This document shows, one piece after another, positions 31,182 to 43,800 of a stretch of DNA of 64,000 nucleotides. Source of the stretch: Bimuria novae-zelandiae CBS 107.79 (taxonomy: Eukaryota > Ascomycota > Dothideomycetes > Pleosporales > Didymosphaeriaceae); NCBI GenBank assembly GCA_010015655.1, contig ML976687.1:230321-294320 (forward strand), given 5' to 3'. The notes under the pieces were generated by a model that was not told the DNA's origin, did no database searches, and saw only the letters and a list, made by a program, of their open reading frames with translations. Position 1 is the stretch's first letter, and each line of letters opens with the position of its first letter. Position numbers and translations under genes: made by a program.

Positions 31182-33294
31182 ACATGCCCGTGCGCGTGAT
31201 GAGCCACTTCGCGTGATAGGCCACCCACGCCAAAACACTCAAACTTCACAACCTTATAACTCTACCATTATGGCTCCAATTAACGACGCGCTTGCAGATC
31301 TAATATCGCTAAGCCCTAGCGAATAGTTTTTGTACTGAAAAGTAGCTAAAAAGTATAGTGTTTCTCGCTTAACTTTAATGCGAAGGCACTATGCTACAAC
31401 ACAGCCACACGCATTAAAGATTATTAACTAATAAAAGCTTGCTCCACAATAAGAGGCAGAGCTTATTAAATATATAGAAGGACTTACAGCACGTCACCTA
31501 CCACCTATAAGAGAAATAATACGAAATTTCGCGTTAACAATAGCCAAGGAGCTAGTAAGCGAGAGCTGGGTTACGCGCTTTATTAATTGGCACAGCATCC
31601 ATCTTACCTCGCGATAGGCAACTGGTATAGACAGCAATCGCTACCAAGCCGACTCAGGGGATAAATACAGCCTGTATTTTAATATCCTAGGTGATAAAAT
31701 CAAGGAATATGGTATTGAGCCTCGTCACACGTACAATATGGATGAGAAAGGCTTCCTTATCGGTATCATTGGCCGATCGAAACGAGTGTTCAGCAGACGT
31801 ATGTGGGAGAAGAAGGAGGTTAGAGCATCTCTACAAGATGGCTCTCGCGAATGGATTACCCTCCTAGCATGCGTGTGCGCTGATGGATCAGCCTTGCCGC
31901 CAAGCCTTATCTACTAGTCTACCAACAAGGACATCCAATCAAGCTGGGTTAAGGATATCGAGGCAGGAAAGCATAGCGTACACGTCTCCTCTTCACCCTT
32001 AGGCTGGACAAACAACGATATCGGCCTTGCCTGGCTTGAGCAGGTGTTTGATCGCTACACTAAGGCAAAAGCTCGACGATCCTACCGACTTCTTATCCTT
32101 GACGGCCATGGATCTCATGTTACTATGGATTTTATCGACTATTGCGATAGGAATAGGATCCTCCTAGCTATACTTCCTCCTCACTCGACGCATACGCTTT
32201 AGCCACTTGATGTGGTGCTCTTTAAGCCTCTCTTATTAGCCTACTCCGCTGAGCTCACGACCTACCTCTAAAAGAGCTAAGGCCTAGTCCTAATTAAAAA
32301 AGGAAACTTCTTCCCTCTCTTCTAGAAGGCCTAGGCAAGCTCCCTTCAGGAGGAGACGATTCTCAAGTCTTTTAAGGCTACTAGCATATCACCTTTCAAC
32401 CCAGAGGTTATACTCAAAAGATTTGCCAAAACCACCCAAGATGAGCAGGAATCACGAGAGAGCTCTACGTCAGTACTCAGTGGATCTGACTGGCGTAAAT
32501 TAGATCGCCTCGTACGAGCTGCAGTAGAGAATCAGGCCAGTAAAGACGCGCAGAAGCTCAGCCGCTCACTTCACCACATCTTAGTTTAAAATGAGCTACT
32601 TCACCACGAGATCAACGGGCTTAAGGAGGCACTACTAGTTAAGAAGAAGCATAAGAAGAAGGGCAAGCGTCTTAACCTTCAGCAGCGTTAAGAGTACCAT
32701 GGGGGAGCAGTCCTCTAGTCACCGAGGAAGGTCAAGGAGGCTCGTGTACGCCAGTCTGTGAAGGAGCAAGAGGAAAAGGAGCAAAAGCTTCGAAAAGCAG
32801 AGACAGCTGAGTTAAGGAAGGCAGCTAAGCTGTACAAGGAGAAAATTGCAGAGGAGAAGCGTGTGGGGCGGGAGGCCGCCAAGGTAGCTAGGGAGAAGGA
32901 GAGGGCTGAGAAGGCAGCAGAGCGCGCTCGCCAGAAAGAGGCTCGTGACGCAGCAAAAGCTCTACAATCTACCTAGAAGGGTAAGAGAAAAGCCTCGCAG
33001 CCACCTACACAAAGTAACAAGCGCTAGAAACGTGTGGTTGACGCTGTAGCTACTAAGGAAGCCTTAGGTGCCGTATTAGCAGCTCCACCTAAGACCACGC
33101 GGCGCGGTCGCAACGTTAAGCTTCTAAGTAAATATAAATAGCACAGGTTAATTGCAAGTATTAATATAGTACTTCTATAAAGAAATCTCGTGATAATAGC
33201 TACTGTGTGTAGCTCTACAGCCTCGTTTCTCGTAGAGATGTTTTGGTGTTGGTGGCCCATCACGCGAAGTGGCTCATCACGCGCACGGACACGT
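31182..33294 (+). mobile_element. pogo/Fot1-type transposon 2, inside a Copia LTR
   Basis: It has inverted ends of about 44 bases (ACATGCCCGTGCGCGTGATG on the left; the right end reads ACGTGTCCGTGCGCG inward) and a TA duplication (31,180-31,181 and 33,295-33,296). Length is 2,113 bases. The intact partner LTR has CACTATATAGGATAG at the corresponding point, which is exactly the sequence expected before insertion. It is clearly related to, but distinct from, pogo 1. Confidence 0.95.
31270..33141 (+). pseudogene. pogo 2 transposase, nearly complete
   Basis: From ATG 31,270 (MAPINDALADLISLSPSE) to TAG 33,141 there is one continuous frame of about 623 codons, without a frameshift, broken only by stops. 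Order: N-terminal helix-turn-helix; CENP-B-type domain; DDE motifs YNMDEKGFLIG (31,735), LLILDGHGSHVTMDF (32,095) and AILPPHSTHTL-stop-PLDVVLFKPL (32,170); then a coiled, Lys/Glu/Arg-rich C-terminus (32,758-32,976, EKAAERARQKEARDAAKAL). Virtually every stop is a TAG or TAA at a position where Gln or Trp fits, for example LQPLDV read as L-stop-PLDV. No RIP saturation is seen. It cannot be translated but is the best-preserved transposase in the window. Confidence 0.92.
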
Positions 33295-33452
33295 TATAGG
33301 ATAGTGCAGGGGCAATAGTGCGCCAGCCTCCCTTCTTCATCCTATCGCACTCTGGGCGATAGTTTAGGTGAGGAGACAGTAGATGGGTCGCACTCATACT
33401 GTAGGCAACAGTATAACTTACTGTAATTTATAGTAGGTTGTCTAATCTAACA

Positions 33453-36400
33453 CACCCCCTTAGCTTAGGCTTATCCTTAAGCTAGATATAAGTTGCTTGC
33501 TAATTACACTTTTGCTTATAGTTTAAAAGCTTCTATTCTTTGTTCTAGTTCGTGCAGGTTAACCTCTTAGTTAGTAATCTTTCCTGCGACGTCCTTAAGT
33601 CCTAGTTTATCTAGAGACTTAGTCTATTTGCTAGCTAGTAGAGCCTTTGTAAGACTATCTGCTACTATTTCTTCTAATTATTAATACTAGACTTTAATAG
33701 CTCCGCGTACCACTTCTTGTCGAAGCTAATAATTATAGATGTTAACATGCCTTAACTTTGTCTGTAGCTTAGTAATTTCTTTAGTAATAAGTTAAATGGT
33801 CTGTTAATTATCGCAATTAATCGTGATTATTAATAGTGAGAGCTTAATCTTAAGCTTAGTAATTAGCCATGCTATAAAGATAGCTTCTTTAGTAACTTAT
33901 AATAGGGCTAGTAGCTTAGCTTTAGTTATTAATATAGTAACTGTGTTCTGTTTATTTGCTTTCCAGGCGATAAGTCTACTAAATAGCTTAATAATATATC
34001 CTTAAGAGCTCTTGCGGTTAAGGGTGTTGTCTATAAATAATATATCGCTCGCGACTTTATAGGTGTCTGCTCCTCTAAAGCGTAGTGCCAATATTCGTGT
34101 GGAGGATAGGTATAGCAGCACGCGGTTAGCAGCGTTGTGATGTTTATTACTTAGATTTACAAGGAATCGCGATAACTAGGAGCTTATAAAAGTAATGTCT
34201 AAGCGCGTAGTTACTATAGTATAGAGGATTAATCCTATCTTCCGCTAGTATTAATTAATCTCTACCTTTAAGGCAAGTCCTTCTTAGGGAAGTAGCTTAA
34301 TTACTACTATTAGGGTATCGTGCCGTATGTCGCGTTAGTTAACTAAGTAATTAATCTTATCCACGTAAGACGCTTAAGATAGCTAGAGCAGTCTATAGGG
34401 ACAGTCTCTAATAACTTTAACTCTTAGAAACTACTATAGGTCTTTTCCGCTAGTAAAGGAGAATTTTAAACTTAACTATTTTATTACTACGTTAGTAGTG
34501 TGCTTCTGATCCTTTGCGTAGGCGATAATAAGGTCGTCTATATAAAAGAAGATAATAATTCTATCTTTAATTATATAGCATGGCTCGTGTGGGACAGCGG
34601 CAAAGCCGAGATCTCGGAGCACTTGGGTAAACTCTCGTTGCTATAATAATAGAGAGATTCGCAGACTATACAGCGCCTTATGCAGCTGTAGGATGGTGCC
34701 AGATTAGGTGTATCCTCGTAGCATTCTTATGTAGATTTCTCTGTCCAACTTTGCATAGACGAAAGCGTTGGTGACGTCGTATTAGCTAAGCTCTAGATTA
34801 AAGCGAGCTACTATAGCTATAAGTAGGCGAAAGGATCGTCCTGCGAGTGTAGCGGCGTAGGTATCTTAAGTAGTAAGATATCGTTGTTAATCTCTACGCA
34901 CTACTAGTCTAGCCTTATACTTTTAAAAGTAGTGGTGTTTGTTAAGCTTATAGGTATAGACCTATATATAGTTAAGGATTTAATGGCCTGCTAATCGCGC
35001 TTAGGCGATAGGCACCTCGCTTTATAACTTTATCTCTTTATAACTCTATAAGTATAATTGCTTGGCATCCTTCTATATCTTAAATAGTAGGTGATCTTTT
35101 ATTCTTGTTCTGTAAGATAGAGGTTCTGGCAAAGAGCTTTAGTGTGGCTTCTTACCTGCTTCGAGCATGCGTCTGAATTGCGCTTTGTTAAGTAGCTTAC
35201 CTTTATGTGTTCCTGCACTTCCTGCTTTAGTGCCTGCTAGGAAGGTAGCTGCCTATAGCATAGCAAGTTAATGTTTCGACTGTAATTACACTATAGGCGA
35301 TAGTTTACTATAAAGTTTAGTATAATTACTAGCTATTAATTATATAAGTAGTGTAATAGGTAGTAGTATCGCTAGTAGTAATAGGTAGATATAGTTAACT
35401 TTCCTCCCTTAATTATACTCTAGAGTGTCGTTATCCTTTCGGGAGTCTGTTATTGGCTCATCCTCGTAGAAAGACTCTGTGTGTTGTTATTCTGGCGGTA
35501 AGGGCAATAGCTCTACTAATCGGGTCTATGCTGCGATCTCTTTATAAGTGCTGTGTATAAAGTTATTTATTAGGTCTTCTATCTTGCCTAAGAACACTAA
35601 TTGTTTGTTAAAAATAACGTCGCGAGTACTAATAACCTTTGCGAGGGAGGGGATCTATATCCTCTAGATATTTGTTAATTAATAGCCTACTAGGTAGCTA
35701 ATCTATGCTTTTAGATTAAGCCTTTAGAGCTTGCTCTTGCCGCGTTTTGTGTCGTTAGTTATAGCAAAGGCTTTACAGCCGTAGGTCTTGAGGTAAGCCT
35801 GATTAGGTTTCTTTAGCTGGGTGATAATGCCGTTCTAGAAGGCTACTATTATAAGGAACACTTTATGTGGTGATTGCTATTAGTTGGCGTAGTTTAGTAT
35901 TTAATTATAGAGGTATACGGCCGCTTGTGTAATTTCTAGCTATAGTGTCTAAGGAAGGTTGGCGTCTAGTCGCATCGCACGACTTTTCTCCTTAATTACA
36001 CCCCTTAAGCGTTTAGCGCCTCTATTCTGCGCTTAGGTGTCGGGTGCTAAAGGCTTAATAATAATACCTTCGCTAATACACCACTTATTAACGTCTTATT
36101 TAACTAAGAAGATCTTATTGTCAGACTCTATTACTTTAATTATAATTTTAAACTATACTTTTATAAAAAGTGCAAATTCCTTTAGTAGCTTAATAATTAT
36201 CCGCGCTGGTCTATTATCCTTAAAGTAGAAATCCTAAGCTATGCCTAAGAATCTATTAGTAATAAGCATCTAGCTTTTCTCGCCGGTGGAGCTTTCTTGC
36301 TCAAAGTCGTGGAAGTTAATAGTAATTCTTTCACCAAGGCCGTTGTTGCTCTATCTAGCCTGTCTTCGTATTTGTCGCTTGAGTTTCGATCGTCCATAAG

Positions 36401-38350
36401 CATCGCATTGGACCGTGGTAGGTCCTTTAAGGCGCACCCCCTTAAAGTAATTTATAGTGTGTTTGAGCGCCTAAGGTCCTAGGTAGCCTAATTATTTATA
36501 CTAAGTAATTATATCTACCTTCTAAGCTTGCCTTTTAGTGCGCGAGTTAGTCTTGTGTGTAGCATAAGTTACACTCTTTATCGTAGTGTAGCTCGTTAAT
36601 ATTCTAAACTCTAGTACCTATTAATTATGTATTTCCTAGAGTTCTATAAGGACTATATTATCTCTTTACTTAATTATTGTTAGTTCTGCCTGCGTATCCC
36701 ACTAGAGGCCTTGCCTCTAGAGTAATTAAAAAGATACTAGATTACATAGCAGTTTAGGATAGTAGGCGACGTTGTTAAGCCTTAGTGTCTAATTCCCTTA
36801 TCCGCTTTTAACGTGTAGATAGACGCTCCCATATCCCTTTATCCATACTCGTGATAAACCCGCCTATATAAAGTCTCCTAGCGATGGTGGCCGCATTAAG
36901 ACAAACCAATTAATATTATTGAAGATATGGCGGGTGGTGCCTGAATCGAGGATCGCTGAGTAGCGCAGTAGGTACGTGTTTAGGTCTAAGTAGTAGGATG
37001 CGGCATTAAAGCTTGCTAGGAAATTGGTGATTTTCTATCTATCTAGTTATTTATTATTAGCCTTAGTAATTTAAGTTAGGGTAGGAGTGTGCAAGCGTTT
37101 AATAGTTAGTGTATAAGACTTCTATCTCTTTTTACCCTTTATGCTTGACTAGAGATCCGGATTATATTCTAGCTAGAACTTAATAAGCTTTACTATTGCA
37201 GGGTTCGGTCTAAACTAAGCAGGCTACTTATTAGGATATATATAGAAATATTCCTTCAGATTATAGCGTTGTTTACAAGCAGGGCACTTAGGGTTTAATC
37301 TACCTTTGCTACTAACTACTATTAGCTTATTATCTATATTCGCAGACTGCTTGGATTTGGTGCGTATACTATTATTTTATTATTTTGTAGCCTAAGGTCT
37401 TCCCTAGTTTAATAATGCTACTTCGTCTACAAGAGAGGCGTCCCTATCTATAGTCTAAGTAGGTTTACTACTGTCAGCGAGAGATAAACCTGCAGCAGTA
37501 AAGGCGCCTCTTTATTTACCCTTAACTAGGTGCTAGAGATTTATATAGTTTTAAAAGAGTTTTATTATATGTTTGCGAGTAATCGCTAGGTCCTGTTTTC
37601 CTTATTAACTAAAGGTTATCACCCATTGTAACGTAATATAGTTAACGGCTCTTATAAAGTCTGCTTTAACAGAGGCTAATATTGCTAGCTCTAAAACGTT
37701 TACTAATTCTGCTTCAGTCGCTGCTTAATCGTATTCGGCAAGCCACGTAGCCCATTAGGTCGAGCTCCTCATTGGTTTGAGAGCATTTAGATATCGCGCT
37801 CAGGCGCGTTCGTATTCGTCTTTGAGATCTACGCCAATAGTAAGCGTTAGATTATTAATCTATTTCTTGATTAATTCGTTAGGTAGACAACATGTCTTCT
37901 GTAGATAAGCTAAGATAGTTAATTATATAAAGGTAACGATCTTGTCGAGATCTGCCTTCTCGTCTTGGTATAATTAATTAAGCAGCTTGTATACTTCCAG
38001 CCGTGATTTATAGTAGTCGCTATCTTCTTTAAACGACTTTCCTCCTACTACTAATAGTTATAAGGGTAGTGTTAGTTCCTTATCCAAGTGCGCTGCTATA
38101 AAGGCAGTGCTTAGTTAATATTTTTTAATTATTAGTGCTGTAAGCAGCACAGGTTATAGAATTAGTTTAACTATTAATACTAGATTAATAATTCTCTAGA
38201 CATTAAGAATATAACACCTTAATTTCAGTTGTTACAGCCAAGGCGTATAGTTAGTGTAGTTAGTTAGGATTACTGTAGGATCTCTAAGGGTCGATAGGGC
38301 CATTGCGATTGGCTTAAGGTAGTATTAGTTAAGGCAGTAAGACTCTTAAT
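33453..38350 (-). pseudogene. Copia 1 gag-pol
   Basis: Minus strand. Gag starts near 38,300 with MALSTLRDPTVILTNYTNYT. A Cys-rich knuckle-like segment (CPACKQRYNLKE) lies near 37,280. Integrase motifs appear near 35,880-36,010 (NRGAKRLRGVIKEKSRAMRL, then AAVYLYN). Reverse transcriptase carries IIIFFYIDDLIIAY near 34,520-34,560, with both catalytic Asp residues kept. Gag, integrase and RT occur in that order, which is Copia rather than Gypsy order. The sequence is heavily mutated with many stops and is not functional. Confidence 0.88.
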
Positions 38351-38637
38351 TGTTAGATTTAATAGTGTTCTGTCACTTTAAGATAATGCGATAATAAGAG
38401 TTGATGGATATAATTATTTGTTGTGGAAACCGTGGATGTGCGCAAGGTGTCTATCTAGCGATGTTTTACGCTTACACTATATAGGATAGTGCAGGGGCAA
38501 TAGTGCGCCAGCCTCCCTTCTTTATCCTATCGCACTCTGGGCGATAGTTTAGGTAAGGAGACAGTAGATGGGTCGCACTTATACTGTAGGCAACAGTATA
38601 ACTTACTGTAATTCACAGTAGGTTGTCTAATCTAATA
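38351..38637 (-). repeat. 5' LTR of Copia element 1 (intact copy)
   Basis: It runs TGTTAGATTT to GTCTAATCTAATA and is followed by the ACTCT duplication. It corresponds to 31,051-31,181 plus 33,297-33,452 on the left. Confidence 0.93.
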
Positions 38638-40827
38638 ACTCTAGTGGTGGCTCCTTCGGCAGATCAGGCAAATCACTAGCTTTTTTGCTGTACTTTATAT
38701 AATTTATGAGATTAGGATTATTACTAGATACCTACGCACCTCTCGGCATGTTTATATATATTATTAATTTTAAAAAAGTCGTGTTTTACTAGTAAAACAG
38801 AAATTGCTGACATGACGATTTAGATTTAGTGTTAAAAGTTTCTAGTAGTTAATTGGCCACTAGAAGGTGGCCCGTGTACGGGAGATGTTAACAGTGCAGG
38901 GGATAAAAAAAGGCTATCCTATGCACCGCCAGCACCTGCCGCTTACGGACCACCTATAAGTAGCTAATTAGTAACTAGATTTTAAGAATACTAAAATCTA
39001 TATTATAATATTAATAATTTCTATTTACTAGGTAATATACGCCTAATTTAAAAGCTATAATATCTATAAATATGCTAAAGGCTATAGCTACGCGTAAAAA
39101 TAATCTTAATCTTATCTTATATACCTAGTACGCGCTAAAATCTAGTGTTTTACCTAATTTACTATATAAGCTACTACCTAAATAGGAACCTTTTAGAATT
39201 AATGATCTTTATATTTTTAGGGGTCTTACATTACCTAAAGATATAAATAGGGACTCTTCTATAAAGCTTTTTAATTTATTATTTAATACTAACGTCCTTA
39301 AGTAAATTGCACACTATACTAATTAACACGCTACTATATTAAAAACTAGCCTATAGCTACTTTACGCGCGAGACTAGAAACCTATCTCTGCAATAGAACT
39401 ATATACATACTTCGCTATAGTAATTTATATAGGTATCCACCGGGAGCCTTCGCTAGAGGAGTATTGGAGCCGGCCCCATGACAACGCGCCTGTCCACTTG
39501 GTTAACAACTTCATATCGCGCTCGCGATGGGAGCAACTGGATCAATACATATACTGTATAGAGGTGGAGCAGAGCTTTAAGTCGCCATTTAGCCGCGTCT
39601 GGGACCTAAGCGAGGTTATATAGAGACGCACGCTAGAGCTCTAGAGGCCTGGGAAATACCTTTACATTAATAAGGCTATTGCTAGATTTACTGGCCAAGC
39701 TACTAAAGTTATCGTAATTAAAATAAAACCTATACCTAAGGGGTATAAGATCTGGTGCCTGGCAAACAATAGAGTTGTTCTAAACTAGCTATTTTATGCC
39801 CGGGGCCAAGGGCGGGGTCCTGTCAACTTACCTAAACCTAATAAAGAGGTAGCAAAGTCTCTTACTACTATAGAGTCAGTCCCTGTTACTCTCGTACTTG
39901 CCGTTGACACTTAAGGCCGTCGTCTCTTTCCGCCAAATCGCCACATTGTGTGGGACAATAATCTCTTTAACACTATACCTATGCTTAAGTACCTTTATCG
40001 ACACGGCGTAGGGTGCGCGGAGACAGTTAGGACAACTAGAACAGCAACAGAGGAGATATTTAAAGAAATAGCTCGCGCTAAATTTTAAGTAGAAGCTTAT
40101 ACTGTTCAGACGCGCGCGCGCAAGAAGCTATTAAAAGAGGTGTTTAATAGTAATCTTGTGCGTATTAAAACGCAATATACAATAAAGTTACACTAAAGAG
40201 ACACCTACTAGGCCTTATTAGCAAGTAAATAAGTGCTACAAGCTACTTAGAGAGATAATTAGGTTGTCCTTTTTACTTCTATTATCGCCGAGCGTAAGTT
40301 TGTCCTTTTAACTTTATACTAAGACGTACTAATAAGATTCGCTACCTAATAACTTAGGTTATTATAAAGCTCCGCTAACGCTCTAAGATAGCTTAAAATA
40401 ATAAGAAAATACTTAACAAGTAGTAGTAGTAGTATTGGTTTTACGTCCTATATAACCTCCCAGGGGGTATGTAGACGTGCCCTGCACTTAGTAAGGGCCA
40501 CTCATGCTAGTGCTACCGCTGCTGTAGGAGCGGTCTTTCTTGCTGCTGTCCCTCTCCAAATAGGGGCGACTCAGCTGTTTAATCTGGCCTTTGTGTGACA
40601 ATAGTGGGAAATGGGGTAGCCTTCTACCTGCCCCCAGTCCTATACAGAAGCATGCCAAGACTTATTAGAGGTAAAAAGAGAGATATACACGCATATAAGT
40701 ATGCAAAAAAGAGAGCTTAGTCTTATATAGTAGATACCCTAGCAAGTTAAAAGCAGGTAGCGTATTTACTTCGCCTAAAGCAAGGGTTTGCGTCCGCTCG
40801 CCTATAACGTGGTTAGCTAGTTATTTA

Positions 40828-43800
40828 CTAACGTGTGCTATCACTAGCACTAAGTGCAAGGAGGGTTACGTATTCTCTTAGGCTTAGCGCCCTAAGGTAC
40901 TGTATTCCTTCTCTAGTGTCTGTTAGGGGATGTGTTAGGCGTTGCGGCCAGTAGTTGAAGCGTCGCACTGTCCGTGGGCAGTGTACAATATGGTCTGGGG
41001 CCAGGTCTGCTCCGCAGGTGCACGCGAGGGTCTCCTCATCATGCTTAAACTTCCTATGGTACCAGGCGTAGTTGCCGTGTCTTGTCCTCATGGATAGGAG
41101 CTTGGCCAGGGCGGGGCGTGTGAGCTCCAGCTCCGGCGGTTGCCTGGAGGGGGTGTATGCTAGGCCCCACTAGTTGTACCATGTAGAGAGATTTGGTGTG
41201 CGTGTGCGCCACCACTCTTGTTGTGCAGCGCGTACGTATGCGCGCGCATCAGATCGTAGACCTAATATCGTGGGGTTAGCTACCTTCCCTGTGGGTGGGC
41301 GTGGGTCCTTAGCTGCCTCGTTTGCTAGCTAATTAGCTAGCTCATTGCCTTTAATGCCCATGTGGCCTAGTGACCATCAGATTTGGATATCCCAGGTGTC
41401 TATAGCTTCCTGGCAGCGTACAAAGGCCCACTGGGATGACGGCGCGGGGTCTCCCCTAATGCCCCAGATAACCAATGTGCTATCTACACACATCCAGATC
41501 TGGCTTAGGCGGTGCGCCTGAGTCTGTAACACGTGTTAAAGACCTCTCCAGGCCCCCACTGCTTCTGCGTCGAAGACGTGGGCCCGCGTGTTAAGGGAGC
41601 CTTTGCCTGTGTACAGCAGACTCTGGCCCTGGTACACAGCGTATCCATAGGTTACGTGGCGCTCGCCGTTTTCTGTGCGCTGTTCCGAGCCGTCTGAGAA
41701 CACTGTGATTGTCTTGGTAGGCAGGCTTGTCCACCATTGTTTAAATTCTTTAGTAGCGAGCTTTTTAGGCTTATTATTTGCAGGGTCTGTTCGGCACTCG
41801 TTGGAATAGTGCGGTTATAGTAGTATAGGGCGGGGTACTGGTGCGAATAGCTGTGCGAGCAGTTGAACTTTTGTGTGTAGGCGCTACGGGCGTCCAGCGC
41901 CTCTTCCTCTGTGTGCTACGGTTAGTCGCGTGCGCGCTGCAAGCGGGTGTCCTTCGTTAACGTAGTACAGGCGCATAGCGAACCTCGCCTTGCACTCTTT
42001 AAGCGCTGTAGCTGCTAAGGGAATGCCTGCGTCTCTGTACAGCGTGGCAGTGGGCGTGGTGCGGTAGGCGGGGACGACGCCTCTGACCGCTATCGTGAGG
42101 GCCTTTTCCAGGGCGGCGATATGCCACCCGAGTCGTGTGCTGACCTTTTGGTTCTGCGCGGCTCCCATGATCTTGGGGGGCTTCGTGCGCCCTCCATACC
42201 AGGCCTCGTTTCCATACAGTAGGCGTGGCAGTACGCATGAGATTACCGCTTTGCGCAGTGAGCTGGCTGGTAGGCCGTGCTAGATCCTAGCAAGGCTGCG
42301 GATGTGCTGTGCGACTGCGCGTCCTTTGGCTACGCGGGTAGCGACGTGTGTTTTAAAATTAAGCTTCCTGTTAAAGTAAACACCTAGCCAGCGTAGCGCC
42401 TTGTCTAGTAGTATAGGTTAGAGGATAAGCTAATCGTTAATCCAGATAGGTGGCGAATAGTCACTTTTCTGCTTAGTTAGGTGTATCATTTCGAGTTTCT
42501 CTAGGGCAAATGCCACGTGATTAGCGTCTCCCCAGGAATTTATGGCGCCTATGTCTTCTGCCAGCATTTCCACGTTCTGGTCTAGGGAGTGGGATCGCCT
42601 GTAGAGGCAGATATCGTCTGCGTACCCAAAGCGCCTGGCAGGGTCTTGCTGAAGTAGCTCTGCCAGATAAAGTGTGTACAGCACTGGTGATAGTGGTGAG
42701 CCCTGCGGCGTCCCGCACTGTACTAGGTGGGGCGCTGTGGTGGCTTCTCCTAATCGCACTTGGACGCGGCGGTCCTGGAGGAAGTTTTTCACGATTAGGA
42801 GGGCGCTGTCATGCCATCCTTGGGCCTTCATCCTGTGTAGAAGTCGATTTCTAAGAAGTGCGTCAAAGGCGCCTTGGACGTCTATAGTGACCATAGTGAC
42901 GTGCTGGCCGTTGGAGAAGGCGTCCTCCACGTCATGTGTGAAGGCGGCTACTAGGTCCATGGCTGATCTCTTGGGGAGAGCCCCCCCGTGTTGGGGGCTT
43001 AGTATGCTGTGTGCCATGGCAGTGCTAGCAAATCTCCTTGCTAAGATTCTCTCTAGGCCCTTGCCTAGGCAGGATAGCAGGGCGATGGGTCTCCATGATC
43101 TGGGGGAGGATTTGTCCTTTTTGCCTATCTTGGGTACCATAACGACCTCTGCGACCCTCCACGCGTGGGGGAAGTAGCTGAGGGCCAGACAGCGCCGGTA
43201 TAGGCTGGTAAGATACGTCTGAATATAGTGCTAGCATGCGGTGAGCATGCGGACAGTGATCCCGTCCGTGCCAGGTGAGGTGCTTAAGACTCCTATTGTG
43301 TTACGCTCAACCTCTTCAGGGGAAAGGTATAGGTCCCAGGGGAGGGCGTAATAGCTCTGCGATCCTTGGACGTCAGGTGCTAGAGCCTCTGGTAAGTCAT
43401 CGCTACTATCGAAACGGCAGAGTATCGCTTGTCTAAGCGTCTCAGCTTTCTCCTGCGGGTCAGTAATATAGCGCCCCTCGTAGGCCAGCGGCGGGTCTGG
43501 TCTTGTTGGCTCAAGCTTGTGCCAGCCTATAATTTGAAAGAGGTCGGAGTCCTCCTTTGCGCTATCAATAGTATGTTGCCAGTATTATCTCTTAGCCTTT
43601 CTTACTATAGTCAGGAAGCTGCGAGTCTCTGGGGTCTGGGTGCCTATGTGGCCCCGTCTAGACTCAAGGTGCAGGCGCCTGGCGTCAGCGCACTCGTCTG
43701 TCCACTAAGGTGCCGCCTTCCTGCCTTCCCTCTTTGGGCAGCCGGTTTTGCGTAGAGCATCTTAGAGCAATGAGGTCAGCGCTGCGGCGCACTCTTCCAC

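Larger units (their letters stand above)
31051..33452 (-). repeat. 3' LTR of Copia element 1, split by pogo 2
   Basis: It runs TGTCAGATTTG to TCTAATCTAACA. The LTR halves are 31,051-31,181 and 33,297-33,452. The outer part keeps TGTCAG where the right copy has TGTTAG, a C-to-T difference. Confidence 0.92.
31051..38637 (-). mobile_element. Copia LTR retrotransposon 1, minus strand
   Basis: The right LTR is 38,351-38,637 (287 bases). The left LTR is 31,051-33,452, which is 287 bases once the pogo 2 insertion and its TA duplication are removed. The target duplication ACTCT is at 31,046-31,050 and 38,638-38,642. A polypurine tract (AGGGGGTG on the minus strand) adjoins the left LTR, so it reads on the minus strand. 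Gag, integrase, reverse transcriptase and RNase H follow in Copia order. Confidence 0.94.
29168..38749 (-). pseudogene. PiggyBac A transposase, split by Copia element 1
   Basis: The start is ATG 38,749 (MPRGA, then a stop at a Gln-type codon). The frame runs to the Copia target site at 38,638 and resumes at 31,050; joining the flanks across the ACTCT duplication gives LEWQPLRIDN without a frame break. It then reads IYMGVHREPSAEEYW, VNEYMGQTRWEQLDRFLYC, GYKIWCLANDG, TVWDDNLFNTIPMLEYLRSR and GVGCAGTVRTTKTATEE, the DDE core of PiggyBac transposases. The C-terminal cysteine-rich domain, GCRLCQLPLCRPEIRPECW with a following HLRRH, ends at TAA 29,168. Stops are scattered. The 29.1-31.05 kb part is only lightly mutated. 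Confidence 0.88.
26883..38907 (-). mobile_element. PiggyBac-like DNA transposon A
   Basis: Long inverted repeats lie at the ends: CCTATCCCCTGCACCGTTAA on the left (26,883) and the near-complement ending at 38,907, matching for about 43 bases with C/T-type differences. The transposase is on the minus strand and is of PiggyBac type. The element contains a pogo transposon (27,001-29,130) and a Copia retrotransposon (31,051-38,637). The TTAA target duplication expected for PiggyBac is not clear at either end (ATAA on the left, A-rich on the right), so the exact edges are uncertain by a few bases. Confidence 0.82.

Noticed and set aside
31182..33294. Functional pogo transposase gene
   Set aside because: Although the frame is continuous, about fifteen internal stops prevent translation.
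42674..43177. Plus-strand frames over the LINE reverse transcriptase
   Set aside because: Antisense shadows of ORF2.
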